Below are positions 11,132-19,419 of a stretch of 64,000 nt of DNA, in pieces; position 1 is the first letter of the stretch, and every line of letters begins with the position of its first letter. Location: contig NZ_MEHJ01000001.1 in the NCBI RefSeq assembly GCF_001746415.1, forward strand, positions 1,551,001 through 1,615,000, written 5' to 3'. Made by a program: the position numbers and the translations under genes. Source of the stretch: Streptomyces agglomeratus (GTDB lineage Bacteria > Actinomycetota > Actinomycetes > Streptomycetales > Streptomycetaceae). The notes beneath the pieces are model-generated. The model made no database searches. It was not told the origin of the DNA and saw only the letters and a list, made by a program, of their open reading frames with translations.

Positions 11132-12696
11132 GACGTCGGGCTCCCTTCCATCACGAGGTCGAGTACGCGGTGCTCGTCGAGCTCCCGGGCGGGCGCCGTG
11201 TGGACGACGCGGCCCTCCCTGAGCACCAGCACCCGGTCGGCGAGGCCCAGGACTTCCGGGACCTCGCTGGATACGAGAAGTACGGCGAGCCCTTCGTCGG
11301 CCAGCCTGCGGATCACGGCGTACAGCTCGGCGCGCGCACCGACGTCCACGCCGCGCGTCGGCTCGTCGAGCAGCAGGACGCGGCAGCCGCGCAGCAGCCA
11401 GCGGGCGAGAACGGCCTTCTGCTGGTTGCCTCCGGAGAGGGTGCGGACGGGGGCGTCGGGGTTGTCCGGCCGCAGGGACAGTTCGCGGGTCGCGGCGCGG
11501 GCGGCCTCGCGTTCGGCCGTACGGTCGAGCCAGCCGCCGCGCGAGAAGCGGGACAGGGTCGAGACGGACACGTTGCGGGTGACGGATTCGAGCATCAGCA
11601 GGCCCTGCGCCTTGCGCTCCTCGGGGGCGAGCCCGATGCCGGCGCCGACGGCCGCGCGGACGCTGCCGGGGCGCAGGGGGCGCCCGTCGACGAGTACGCG
11701 CCCGCTGGTGGGTTTGCGCGCCCCGTAGATCGTCTCCAGGACCTCGGAGCGTCCCGAGCCGACGAGTCCGGCGAGGCCGACGATCTCGCCGGGGCGGATG
11801 TCGAGGTCGAGGGATTCGAACTCCCCCTGCCTGGCCAGCCCTTCGACTCGCAGGACCGGGTCGGCAGCGCTGGGAGCGCCGCCGTCCGCAGGTCGTTCGG
11901 GGAAGACGTACGCGACGTCACGGCCGGTCATCAGCGCGACGACATCGCGCGTCGGGGTGCTCTTGGCGGGCAGTCCGACCGCGACCGCGCGGCCGTCCTT
12001 GAGTACCGTCACGCGGTCGCCGATGCGCCGGATCTCTTCGAGCCGGTGGGAGATGTAGACGACGGCGACGCCGTCCGCGGTGAGTCCGGCGACGATACGG
12101 AAGAGGTTGTCGACCTCGTCGGGGTCGAGTGCGGCGGACGGTTCGTCCATCACGATGAGGCGTACGTCGTGGGACAGCGCCCGCGCCATGGAGACGATCT
12201 GCTGCTGGGCGGCGGAGAGCGAGCCGACGAGCCTGCCGGAGTCGATCTCGCGGTGCCCGAGCCGTTCCAGCAGGGCGGTCGCGGCGGCGCGGGCCTGCTT
12301 GCCGCGTACGACGAAGCCGGCGGTGGTCGGCTCGTGGCCGAGGAAGATGTTCTCGGCGACCGACAGGCCCTCCACCAGGTCGAGTTCCTGGTAGATGGTG
12401 GCGATGCCGAGGCGCATGGCGGCGATGGGCGACCTGAGGGCGACGGTGGCCCCCTCCCAGGTGATCTCGCCGCCGTCGGGCTGGTGCACGCCGGCGAGGA
12501 CCTTGATGAGGGTGGACTTCCCGGCGCCGTTCTGGCCGAGGAGGCAGTGGACCTCGCCCGGCCGGACCTCCAGGTCGACGCCGTCGAGGGCGCGGACGCC
12601 GGGGAAGGACTTGGTGATGCCGGACATCGTGAGAAGAAGGGGCGGTGCTGCGTGCGGCTGGGCTGCGTTCGGCTGGGCTGCGTGCGGTGGCGCCAT
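11128..12696 (-). CDS. Sugar ABC transporter ATP-binding protein with two nucleotide-binding domains (RbsA-type)
   Basis: A 522-residue protein with two ABC domains. The first has a full Walker A (GQNGAGKST), a slightly altered signature (LSAAQQQ) and DEPSAALD; the second has the degenerate P-loop GLVGSGRSE and signature LSGGNQQK with DEPTRGVD, the pattern of RbsA/MglA-type proteins. The start is taken as ATG at 12696 with GAGGGGAA upstream; this gives an N-terminus with a tandem AAQP repeat, and a shorter start at LLLTMSGI is possible. It powers the RbsC-type permease with which its gene overlaps. Confidence 0.88.
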   Translation of the reverse strand: MAPPHAAQPNAAQPHAAPPLLLTMSGITKSFPGVRALDGVDLEVRPGEVHCLLGQNGAGKSTLIKVLAGVHQPDGGEITWEGATVALRSPIAAMRLGIATIYQELDLVEGLSVAENIFLGHEPTTAGFVVRGKQARAAATALLERLGHREIDSGRLVGSLSAAQQQIVSMARALSHDVRLIVMDEPSAALDPDEVDNLFRIVAGLTADGVAVVYISHRLEEIRRIGDRVTVLKDGRAVAVGLPAKSTPTRDVVALMTGRDVAYVFPERPADGGAPSAADPVLRVEGLARQGEFESLDLDIRPGEIVGLAGLVGSGRSEVLETIYGARKPTSGRVLVDGRPLRPGSVRAAVGAGIGLAPEERKAQGLLMLESVTRNVSVSTLSRFSRGGWLDRTAEREAARAATRELSLRPDNPDAPVRTLSGGNQQKAVLARWLLRGCRVLLLDEPTRGVDVGARAELYAVIRRLADEGLAVLLVSSEVPEVLGLADRVLVLREGRVVHTAPARELDEHRVLDLVMEGSPTS

Positions 12697-12811
12697 GACG
12701 GTTCCCCTCGGCTGGTGCGGCGGCCGTGAGCGAGCAGGGCAGGGCAAAACTGGGCAGGGCAGAGCGAATTCGGGCACGGCGAAGCCGGCCATGTGCGTGG
12801 TGCGGTGTGAC

Positions 12812-12883
12812 GTGTCGCGGTGCGGGAGTGGCGGTGCGGCGGTGCGGCGGTGCGGTACGGAGCCGGTGTCGCGGTGCGGGAGT
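12812..12883. repeat. Low-complexity GTG/GCG mini-repeats in the spacer before the ABC operon
   Basis: The spacer between the ROK gene and the ATPase gene holds an exact 18-bp direct repeat (12812-12829 and 12866-12883) flanking three tandem copies of GCGGTGCG (12831-12854). Further loose GGCAGGGC repeats lie at 12730-12760. No gene or clear promoter is visible here; the tract looks like simple-sequence expansion and may vary between strains. Confidence 0.7.
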
Positions 12884-12945
12884 TGGAGGTGTCGCGGGGC
12901 GGGTGTGGCGGTGTCGCGTGCGGGTCGGGCGTGCGCCGGCCGGGG

Positions 12946-14136
12946 TCAGGCAGGCGAGAACAGGTGGTCGCTGATGAGCCGGGCCGCGCCGATCACGCCG
13001 GCGGCGGGTCCCAGCTCGCCCAGGACGATGGGCAGGTTGCCGGTCGCCAGCGGCAGCGACTGGCGGTAGACCTGGGTGCGGACGCTGGCGAGCAGGGTGT
13101 GGCCGAGGCCGGTCACCCCGCCGCCGATCACCACCAGCCCGGGGTTGAAGAAGCTGACGAGCCCGGCGATGACCTGGCCGACGCGGTTGCCGCCCTCGCG
13201 GATGAGGTCGAGCGAGGTGGCGTCGCCTGCCGCCGCGGCCGCGGCGACGTCGACGGCCGTGAGCCGTCCCGCCGCTTCGAGGCGCGCGGCCAGTTCGGGT
13301 GAGCGGCCGGAGCGGGCCGCGTCCTCGGCGTCGCGGGCGAGCGCGGCGCCGCTGAAGTGGGCTTCCAGGCAGCCCTTGTTGCCGCAGGCGCAGGCACGGC
13401 CGTCCGGTTCGACCTGGATGTGGCCGATGTCGCCGGCGCTGCCGGTCGTACCCCGGTAGACCTCGCCGCCGACGACAATGCCGCAGCCGATGCCGGTGCC
13501 GATCTTGACGCAGAGGAAGTCGCCCACGGAGCGGGCGACGCCCGCGTGCTGCTCCCCCATCGCCATCAGGTTCACGTCGTTGTCGACCATGACGGGGCAG
13601 CCCAGCTCCTGGCTGAGTGCCTCGCGTACGGGAAAGCCGTCCCAGCCCGGCATGATCGGGGGCGCGACCGGCACGCCTTCCGGGAAGCGGACCGGGCCCG
13701 GCACCCCGATGCCGGCCCCGTCGAAGCCCTCGGCGAGGCCGGAAGCCTTGAGCTTGGCGGCGAGGGCGAGGGCCTGTTCGAAGACGGCGACCGGCCCCTC
13801 GCGTACGTCCATGGGGTGGTTGAGGTGACCGAGTACCTCCAACTCCGCGTTGGTGACGGCCACATCGATGGAGGTGGCGCCGATGTCGATGCCGAGGAAG
13901 CGCAGGGCGGGGGCCAGCCGGATGTTGTGCGAGCGGCGGCCGCCGCGGGAAGCGGCGAGGCCGTCGGCGACCACGAGGCCGGTGTCGAGGAGCCGGTCGA
14001 CCTCGACGGCGAGCTTGGAACGGGAGAGATCGATCTGGTCGCCCAGCTGTGCGCGGGAGTTCGGCCCGCCGTCACGCAGCAGGCGGAGCAGTCGCGCCTG
14101 ATGCGCGTTCGCGGGTCGCGCCGTCATCCGTCTCAC
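12946..14136 (-). CDS. ROK family transcriptional regulator
   Basis: A 396-residue regulator with an N-terminal winged helix (SRAQLGDQIDLSRSKLAVEVDRLL, about residues 30-55), then a ROK sugar-kinase-like fold: GIDIGATSIDVAV phosphate loop, and the zinc motif CACGNKGCLEAH. ROK repressors release DNA on binding a sugar. GTG at 14136 sits just after GGGAGGGG; ATG three codons later is an alternative. It heads the importer block on the same strand. A 25-bp operator lies 100 bp upstream and is repeated before the secreted ThuA gene, so it probably regulates itself and the block. Confidence 0.88.
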   Translation of the reverse strand: MRRMTARPANAHQARLLRLLRDGGPNSRAQLGDQIDLSRSKLAVEVDRLLDTGLVVADGLAASRGGRRSHNIRLAPALRFLGIDIGATSIDVAVTNAELEVLGHLNHPMDVREGPVAVFEQALALAAKLKASGLAEGFDGAGIGVPGPVRFPEGVPVAPPIMPGWDGFPVREALSQELGCPVMVDNDVNLMAMGEQHAGVARSVGDFLCVKIGTGIGCGIVVGGEVYRGTTGSAGDIGHIQVEPDGRACACGNKGCLEAHFSGAALARDAEDAARSGRSPELAARLEAAGRLTAVDVAAAAAAGDATSLDLIREGGNRVGQVIAGLVSFFNPGLVVIGGGVTGLGHTLLASVRTQVYRQSLPLATGNLPIVLGELGPAAGVIGAARLISDHLFSPA

Positions 14137-14235
14137 GTGCCCCTCCCTGCCTCATCGGCCTTCTCCGCCGGGCTTTGGAGGGGAACGTAGCAGCGGCTGC
14201 CGGGAGTGGGAAGAAGTTGCGCAGGAATCCGCCTC

Positions 14236-14260
14236 AACTTTCTCCACACCGAGGACAAAG
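14236..14260. promoter_or_regulatory. Candidate ROK operator upstream of the ROK gene
   Basis: AACTTTCTCC-N6-AGGACAAAG, with arms and spacing identical to the site at 6430-6454. It lies about 100 bp upstream of the ROK start. A TACGTT -10-like hexamer on the minus strand lies between it and the gene. The remainder of 14137-14412 shows no coding signal. Confidence 0.7.
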
Positions 14261-14412
14261 CCGCGATCGCGCCCCGACACGGCGTCCCCCGGACGACGTC
14301 GGCGCCCCGGACGGCAGGCCGGGGCGCCGGGCGAAGGCGTACGGGGGTGACGCCCCGCGAGGCGTCGTACCGCCGTTGGTGTGACGTGTGCTGCGGGGCG
14401 CCGGGCGCCTCC

Positions 14413-15087
14413 TCAGGTCACGCGCTCGTGGTACGTCGTGCGGGTGTGCTCCGTGTGCGCGCGCATGATCTCGGTGGCGCGCCGTTCGTCGCGGTCCGAG
14501 ATCGCGGCGATCAGCGCGCGGTGCTCGATCCAGGACTGCTTGCCGCGCTGCCGGGCGACCGGGGTGTAGTACCAGCGGACGCGCCGGCCGACCTGCGCCG
14601 CGAGTTCGGTGAGCACGACATTGCCCGCCAGTTCCATGACCTTGGCGTGGAACTGCGCGTTGAGCGACACGGCGAGGTCCACGTCGTCGTCCGCCACGGC
14701 CTGCTCGCCCTTCGCGCACACCTCTTCCAGCGCGGCGATCCCGGCCGATCCCGCGTTGGCGGCGGCGAGCCGGGCGGCCTCGGCCTCCAGGAGCGTACGT
14801 ACCGACAGCAGCTGGTCGGCCTCCTCCTCGGTGGGCTCGTGCACGAACGCGCCCTGTGCGGGCCGCAGGTCGACCCACCCCTCGGTGTTGAGCCGCTGCA
14901 ACGCCTCGCGTACGGGCTGCCTCGACACCCCGAGGTGCCCGGCGAGCTCGCTCTCGATCAGGTGCTGGCCGGGGCGCAGGGCCCGGGTCGTGATGAGTTC
15001 GAGCAGCGCCTCGTACACGCGCTCGCGGAGCGGCCCCGGCCTCTCCAGCTTGGGCACGGTCCCTTGCGGCAGTCCTGCGGACAACAT
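14413..15087 (-). CDS. GntR family transcriptional regulator with FCD domain
   Basis: A 224-residue regulator. The winged helix (LRERVYEALLELI ... LAGHLGVSRQPVREALQRL) occupies about residues 15-75 and the helical FCD effector domain follows (LLEAEAARLAA; SLNAQFHAKVMELAGN; EHRALIAAI). ATG at 15087 is chosen because GGGGG lies eight bases upstream; a longer frame to 15153 lacks a ribosome site. FCD regulators usually sense small organic acids. A candidate binding site lies about 80 bp upstream of the start and a closely similar one overlaps the promoter of the formate dehydrogenase operon, so it probably controls both. Confidence 0.87.
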   Translation of the reverse strand: MLSAGLPQGTVPKLERPGPLRERVYEALLELITTRALRPGQHLIESELAGHLGVSRQPVREALQRLNTEGWVDLRPAQGAFVHEPTEEEADQLLSVRTLLEAEAARLAAANAGSAGIAALEEVCAKGEQAVADDDVDLAVSLNAQFHAKVMELAGNVVLTELAAQVGRRVRWYYTPVARQRGKQSWIEHRALIAAISDRDERRATEIMRAHTEHTRTTYHERVT

Positions 15088-15165
15088 CGCGGTGTCCCCC
15101 TTCGGGCAAACATCGGCGAGCGCTGACAGTGTTGGGCCGTCTGTGATCGGCACTCCGGAATTGGC

Positions 15166-15183
15166 TATCGTCTACAGTCTACC
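15166..15183 (-). promoter_or_regulatory. Candidate GntR/FCD operator before the GntR gene
   Basis: On the minus strand this reads GGTAGACTGTAGACGATA. The 13-base core ACTGTAGACGATA differs at one base from ACTGTAGACAATA at 16410-16422. The core has the TGT-N2-ACN form usual for FadR-subfamily sites. Its place about 80 bp before the start codon suggests autoregulation. Confidence 0.6.
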
Positions 15184-15314
15184 GAGCACCATCGGGGCCA
15201 TGCCGAGATCCTCGTCACGCCGGGGCGCCGTTCCCGGCTCGGACACAGGTCCGGGCCCCGGCGCGGACAGCGACGAGACCCGGAACGCACACCTGCCACG
15301 GCCGTGAGGGCCCG

Positions 15315-16262
15315 TCATGGACAGCGGATGACCTGGCCCGCGTACGAGAGGTTTCCGCCGAAGCCGAAGAGCAGCACGGGTGCGCCGGACTCGACCTCGC
15401 CCCGCTCGACGAGCTTGGACAGGGCCATCGGAATGCTGGCCGCCGAGGTGTTGCCGGAATCCACGACGTCGCGGGCGATCACCGCGTTGACCGCGCCGAT
15501 CTTCTGCGCGACGGGCTCGATGATCCGCAGGTTCGCCTGGTGCAGGACGACGGCCGCCAGCTCCTCGGGCGTCACACCGGCCCGCTCGCACACCTTGCGC
15601 GCGATGGGCGGCAGCTGGGTGGTGGCCCAGCGGTAGACCGACTGCCCCTCCTGGGCGAAGCGCGGGGGCGTGCCCTCGATGCGTACGGCGTGCCCCATCT
15701 CCGGCACCGAGCCCCACAGCACCGGGCCGATGCCAGGCTCCTCGCTCTCCGCGCACGCCTCGACGACCGCGGCGCCGGCGCCGTCGCCGACCAGGACGCA
15801 GGTGGTGCGGTCGGTCCAGTCGGCGATCTCGGCCATCTTGTCGGCGCCGATGACCAGGGCGCGGGTGGCGGAGCCTGCCCGTATGGCGTGGTCGGCCGTC
15901 GCCAGGGCGTGGGTGAAGCCCGAGCAGACGACATTGAGGTCCATCACGGCCGGCGAGGGCATGCCGAGGCGGGCGGCGACGCGGGCGGCCATGTTCGGGG
16001 AGCGGTTGATCGCCGTGGAGGTGGCGACCAGGACGAGGTCGACGTCGGCGGGGGTGAGGCCCGCGGAGGCGAGGGCCTTGGCTCCGGCGTGGGCGGCCAG
16101 CTCGTCGACGGGCTCGTCGGGACCCGCGACGTGACGGGTCCTGATGCCGACCCGGCTGGTGATCCACTCGTCGCTGGTGTCGACCATGGCCGCCAGATCG
16201 CCGTTCGTGAGCACCTTGGCAGGCTGATAGTGCCCGAGCGCGACGACTCGTGAGCCGGTCAT
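15315..16262 (-). CDS. 3-oxoacyl-ACP synthase III (FabH/KAS III) family protein
   Basis: A 315-residue thiolase-fold condensing enzyme with the complete KAS III triad: Cys113 (NVVCSGF), His241 (VLHQANLR) and Asn271 (SGNTSAAS), plus a C-terminal FGFGGNLSYAG. Such enzymes join an acyl-CoA starter to malonyl-ACP. It is not beside acyl carrier protein, fabD or fabF genes, so it is unlikely to be the housekeeping FabH. It is divergent from a formate dehydrogenase operon and upstream of a GntR gene on the same strand. ATG at 16262 is favoured; the longer frame overlaps the divergent promoter. The reaction here is unknown. Confidence 0.85.
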   Translation of the reverse strand: MTGSRVVALGHYQPAKVLTNGDLAAMVDTSDEWITSRVGIRTRHVAGPDEPVDELAAHAGAKALASAGLTPADVDLVLVATSTAINRSPNMAARVAARLGMPSPAVMDLNVVCSGFTHALATADHAIRAGSATRALVIGADKMAEIADWTDRTTCVLVGDGAGAAVVEACAESEEPGIGPVLWGSVPEMGHAVRIEGTPPRFAQEGQSVYRWATTQLPPIARKVCERAGVTPEELAAVVLHQANLRIIEPVAQKIGAVNAVIARDVVDSGNTSAASIPMALSKLVERGEVESGAPVLLFGFGGNLSYAGQVIRCP

Positions 16263-16390
16263 TGGCGGTTCCACCCCTCTTTGCGGACAGTCGGAACGGT
16301 CCAGTCTTCTTTGTGACTCACCGGTACGAGGGCAGGTGAACCGACAGGATTCGCTCCCGACTCTTTGGAGCTTCCTGCTGACGGCGACCC

Positions 16391-16422
16391 TTGACCGCCC
16401 CGAAGGCATACTGTAGACAATA
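16391..16422 (+). promoter_or_regulatory. Promoter of the formate dehydrogenase operon with overlapping GntR site
   Basis: TTGACC (16391-16396), a 17-base spacer and TAGACA (16414-16419) form a plausible sigma-70-type promoter. The candidate operator ACTGTAGACAATA (16410-16422) covers the -10 region, which fits repression by the neighbouring GntR/FCD protein. Confidence 0.6.
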
Positions 16423-16480
16423 TTCTGTCGACCCCTTCCCGCTCCCCCTCACTCGGTCCGTCAACCGATCGGAGAGCCCC

Positions 16481-17467
16481 GTGAAAGTCGCAGTTGTCGG
16501 CGCCGGAGCCATCGGCGCGTACGTCGGGGCCGCGCTCCACCGCGCGGGCGCCGAAGTCCACCTGATCGCCCGCGGCCCGCACCTCACGGCCATGCGCCGG
16601 GACGGTGTACGGGTGCTCAGCCCGCGCGGCGACTTCACCGCGCGGCCGGCCGCGACCGACGACCCGTCCGAGGTCGGGCCCGCCGACTACGTGTTCCTCG
16701 GCCTCAAGGCGAACTCGTACGCCGCCTCGGGCCCGCTCGTACACCCGCTGCTGCACGACCGTACGGCGGTCGTCGCCGCCCAGAACGGCATCCCGTGGTG
16801 GTACTTCCACGGCCTGCCGGGACCGTACGCGGGCCGCCGCGTCGAGAGCGTCGACCCGGCGGGCACGGTCAGCGCGACGCTGCCGCCGTCGCGTGCCATC
16901 GGATGCGTCGTGTACGCCGCCACCGAGCTGGCGGCGCCCGGCGTCGTACGGCACCTGGAAGGCACCCGGTTCTCGATCGGCGAGCCGGGCCGCGAGGTCT
17001 CCCGCCGCTGCCTGGACTTCAGCGAGGCCATGCGGGCGGGCGGCCTGAAGTGCCCCGTAGAACCGGATCTCCGCAACGACATCTGGATCAAGCTGCTCGG
17101 CAACATCTCGTTCAACCCGATCAGCGCGCTGACCCGGGCCACCATGGGCGGGATCTGCCGCCACCCGGACACCCGCGCGCTCGTCGAGTCGATGATGCGC
17201 GAAACGCTGGAGGTCGCGGCCGCCGTCGGCTGCCGCCCCGAGATCTCCGTGGAGCGGCGCATCGCCGGCGCCGAGCGCGTCGGCGACCACAAGACGTCCA
17301 CCCTCCAGGACCTGGAGAAGGGCAAACCGCTCGAACTCGACGTACTGCTCGCCGCCGTCGTCGAACTGGCCCGCCTGACGGACACGCCCGTACCGAACCT
17401 GCGGGCGGTGCACGCGCTGGCGGACCTGCTGGCCACCCACTCCTCCTCAGCCGGGAGCGCACAGTGA
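16481..17467 (+). CDS. Ketopantoate reductase (2-dehydropantoate 2-reductase) family protein
   Basis: A 328-residue NADP-dependent reductase. The N-terminus begins directly with the Rossmann motif KVAVVGAGAIGAYVG; the C-terminal helical domain contains the family pattern IKLLGNISFNPISALTRA. GTG at 16481 follows GGAGA at five bases. It is first in the formate dehydrogenase operon and overlaps the next gene by GTGA, so it is presumably co-translated with the catalytic subunit. Members reduce many 2-keto acids; the odd neighbourhood suggests a substrate other than ketopantoate, but nothing in the sequence identifies it. Confidence 0.85.
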   Translation: MKVAVVGAGAIGAYVGAALHRAGAEVHLIARGPHLTAMRRDGVRVLSPRGDFTARPAATDDPSEVGPADYVFLGLKANSYAASGPLVHPLLHDRTAVVAAQNGIPWWYFHGLPGPYAGRRVESVDPAGTVSATLPPSRAIGCVVYAATELAAPGVVRHLEGTRFSIGEPGREVSRRCLDFSEAMRAGGLKCPVEPDLRNDIWIKLLGNISFNPISALTRATMGGICRHPDTRALVESMMRETLEVAAAVGCRPEISVERRIAGAERVGDHKTSTLQDLEKGKPLELDVLLAAVVELARLTDTPVPNLRAVHALADLLATHSSSAGSAQ

Positions 17468-19419
17468 AGAACAAGGACAGGCAGCGACAGCCGAAGCGGT
17501 ACGCGCGGCTGACCCATCCGCTCGTGCGCGACTCCCGCGGCACACTGCGGCGGGCGACCTGGGACGAGGCACTGGACCGGGCCGCCGCCGGCTTCCGGCG
17601 GGCGACGGACACGTACGGCCCCGACGCCTTCGCCATGCTGTCCTGCGCCCGCGCGACCAACGAGATGAACTACGTCGCCCAGAAGTTCACCCGCGTCGTC
17701 ATGGGGACGAACAACGTCGACTCGTGCAACCGGACCTGCCACGCGCCGAGCGTGGCCGGTCTCTCGGCGGCGTTCGGCTCGGGCGGCGGGACCTCGTCGT
17801 ACGAGGAGGTCGAACACACCGACCTGATCCTGATGTGGGGCTCCAACGCGCGCTTCGCCCACCCGATCTTCTTCCACCACGTGCTCAAGGGCATCAGGAA
17901 CGGCGCGCGCATGTACGCCGTCGATCCCCGCCGCACGTCGACCGCCGAGTGGGCGGACGGCTGGCTCGGCCCGAACGTCGGGACGGACATCGCGCTGGCG
18001 CACGCGATCGGCCGGGAGATCATCCACGCGGGGCTGGTGAACCGGTCGTTCGTGGACCGCGCGACGAGCGGCTTCGCGCGGTACGCCGAACTGGTCGAGC
18101 CGTGGACGCTGTCGGCGGCGGAGCAGGTGACGGGCGTTCCGGCGGCGGCGATCCGCGAGCTGGCACACGCGTACGCGACGGCCGAACGGGCGCAGCTGTG
18201 CTGGACGCTGGGCATCACGGAGCACCACAACGGCACCGACAACGTGCGCGCCCTCATCAACCTGGCGCTGCTGACCGGCCACGTCGGACGGTACGGCGCG
18301 GGCGTCCAGCCGCTGCGCGGCCAGAACAACGTCCAGGGCGGCGGCGACATGGGCGCCATCCCCAACCGGCTGCCCGGCTTCCAGGACATCCTCGACCCGG
18401 CGGCGCGGGGCAGGTTCGAGCGTACGTGGGAGACGGTCATCCAGCCGCGCTACGGCATGACGCTGACGGAGATGTTCGAGGCGATGGAGAGCCGCGAGCT
18501 GCGGGCGGTGTACTGCATCGGTGAGAACCCCGCCCAGTCGGAGGCCGACAGCGAGCAGGCGATGCGGCGGCTGGCGGCGCTCGACCACCTGGTGGTGCAG
18601 GACATCTTCCTGACGAAGACCGCGCGGATGGCGGACGTGGTCCTGCCGGCCACGGCCGCCTGGGCGGAGACGGACGGTACGACGACGAACAGCGAACGGC
18701 GCGTGCAGCGGGTGCGGGCGGCGGTGAAGCCGCCGGGTGAGGCGCGCGAGGACATCGACATCATCTGCGCGCTGGCCGGACGGCTGGGCCACGACTGGAA
18801 GTTCGACGGCGCGGAAGCGGTCTGGAACGAGCTGCGGGCGCTGTCCCCCGACCACTACGGCATGACGTACGACCGCCTGGAGGAACACCAGGGGCTCCAG
18901 TGGCCGTGCCCCGACACCGACCGGGTCCCCTCCACCTTCCTGCACGCGCGGCTGTGGGAGACGGACCCGGACCTGCGCGGGCCGGCGGCGGCGTTCGGCC
19001 TCGTGGCGCACGACCCGCCGGTCGATCTGACGGACGAGGACTACCCGCTGCGGCTGACGACGGGCCGGCGGCTCGACTCGTACAACACCGGTGTGCAGAG
19101 CGGGAGTTATGCCTCACCACTGCGGCGCGGCGAGTACATCGAGCTGTGTCCGGAGGACGCCGCGGCGTACGGCGTCGAGGTCGGCGAGGAGGTCCGGGTC
19201 TCGTCACGGCGGGGCACGGTGACCGCGCCGGTGTGGGTGGACCCGGGGCTGCGGCCGGGGCTGGCCTTCATGACGATGCACTTCCCCGACGAGGTCGACA
19301 CGAACCGGCTGACGATCGAGGCGAACTGTCCGATCGCCGGGACGGCCGAGTTCAAGGCGTCGGCGATACGGATCGAGAAGCTCGGGAACGTGGAGAAGCT
19401 GGTGCCGGCATGGACCTGA
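17464..19419 (+). CDS. Formate dehydrogenase alpha subunit, catalytic (molybdopterin) part only
   Basis: A 651-residue molybdopterin oxidoreductase that starts where the catalytic domain of FdhF/FdsA proteins normally follows the Fe-S domains. Cys92 in NRTCHAPSVAGL takes the Mo-ligand position (Cys, codon TGC, not selenocysteine), followed by the conserved His93. Other signatures are LRGQNNVQGGGDMGAIPNRLPGF, CIGENPAQSEAD and a C-terminal molydopterin-dinucleotide domain (RLTTGRRLDSYNTG). It lacks the N-terminal 2Fe-2S and 4Fe-4S modules; these are encoded two genes downstream (21317-22174). The GTG start overlaps the stop of the reductase gene. Confidence 0.88.
   Translation: MKNKDRQRQPKRYARLTHPLVRDSRGTLRRATWDEALDRAAAGFRRATDTYGPDAFAMLSCARATNEMNYVAQKFTRVVMGTNNVDSCNRTCHAPSVAGLSAAFGSGGGTSSYEEVEHTDLILMWGSNARFAHPIFFHHVLKGIRNGARMYAVDPRRTSTAEWADGWLGPNVGTDIALAHAIGREIIHAGLVNRSFVDRATSGFARYAELVEPWTLSAAEQVTGVPAAAIRELAHAYATAERAQLCWTLGITEHHNGTDNVRALINLALLTGHVGRYGAGVQPLRGQNNVQGGGDMGAIPNRLPGFQDILDPAARGRFERTWETVIQPRYGMTLTEMFEAMESRELRAVYCIGENPAQSEADSEQAMRRLAALDHLVVQDIFLTKTARMADVVLPATAAWAETDGTTTNSERRVQRVRAAVKPPGEAREDIDIICALAGRLGHDWKFDGAEAVWNELRALSPDHYGMTYDRLEEHQGLQWPCPDTDRVPSTFLHARLWETDPDLRGPAAAFGLVAHDPPVDLTDEDYPLRLTTGRRLDSYNTGVQSGSYASPLRRGEYIELCPEDAAAYGVEVGEEVRVSSRRGTVTAPVWVDPGLRPGLAFMTMHFPDEVDTNRLTIEANCPIAGTAEFKASAIRIEKLGNVEKLVPAWT

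Noticed and set aside
12831..12854. Tandem GCGGTGCG copies as a CRISPR-like array
   Set aside because: Eight-base units without spacers and with no cas genes; simple-sequence expansion.
17737..17739. Possible selenocysteine at the formate dehydrogenase active site
   Set aside because: The codon is TGC (Cys92), not TGA, and no SECIS-like hairpin was sought or needed.
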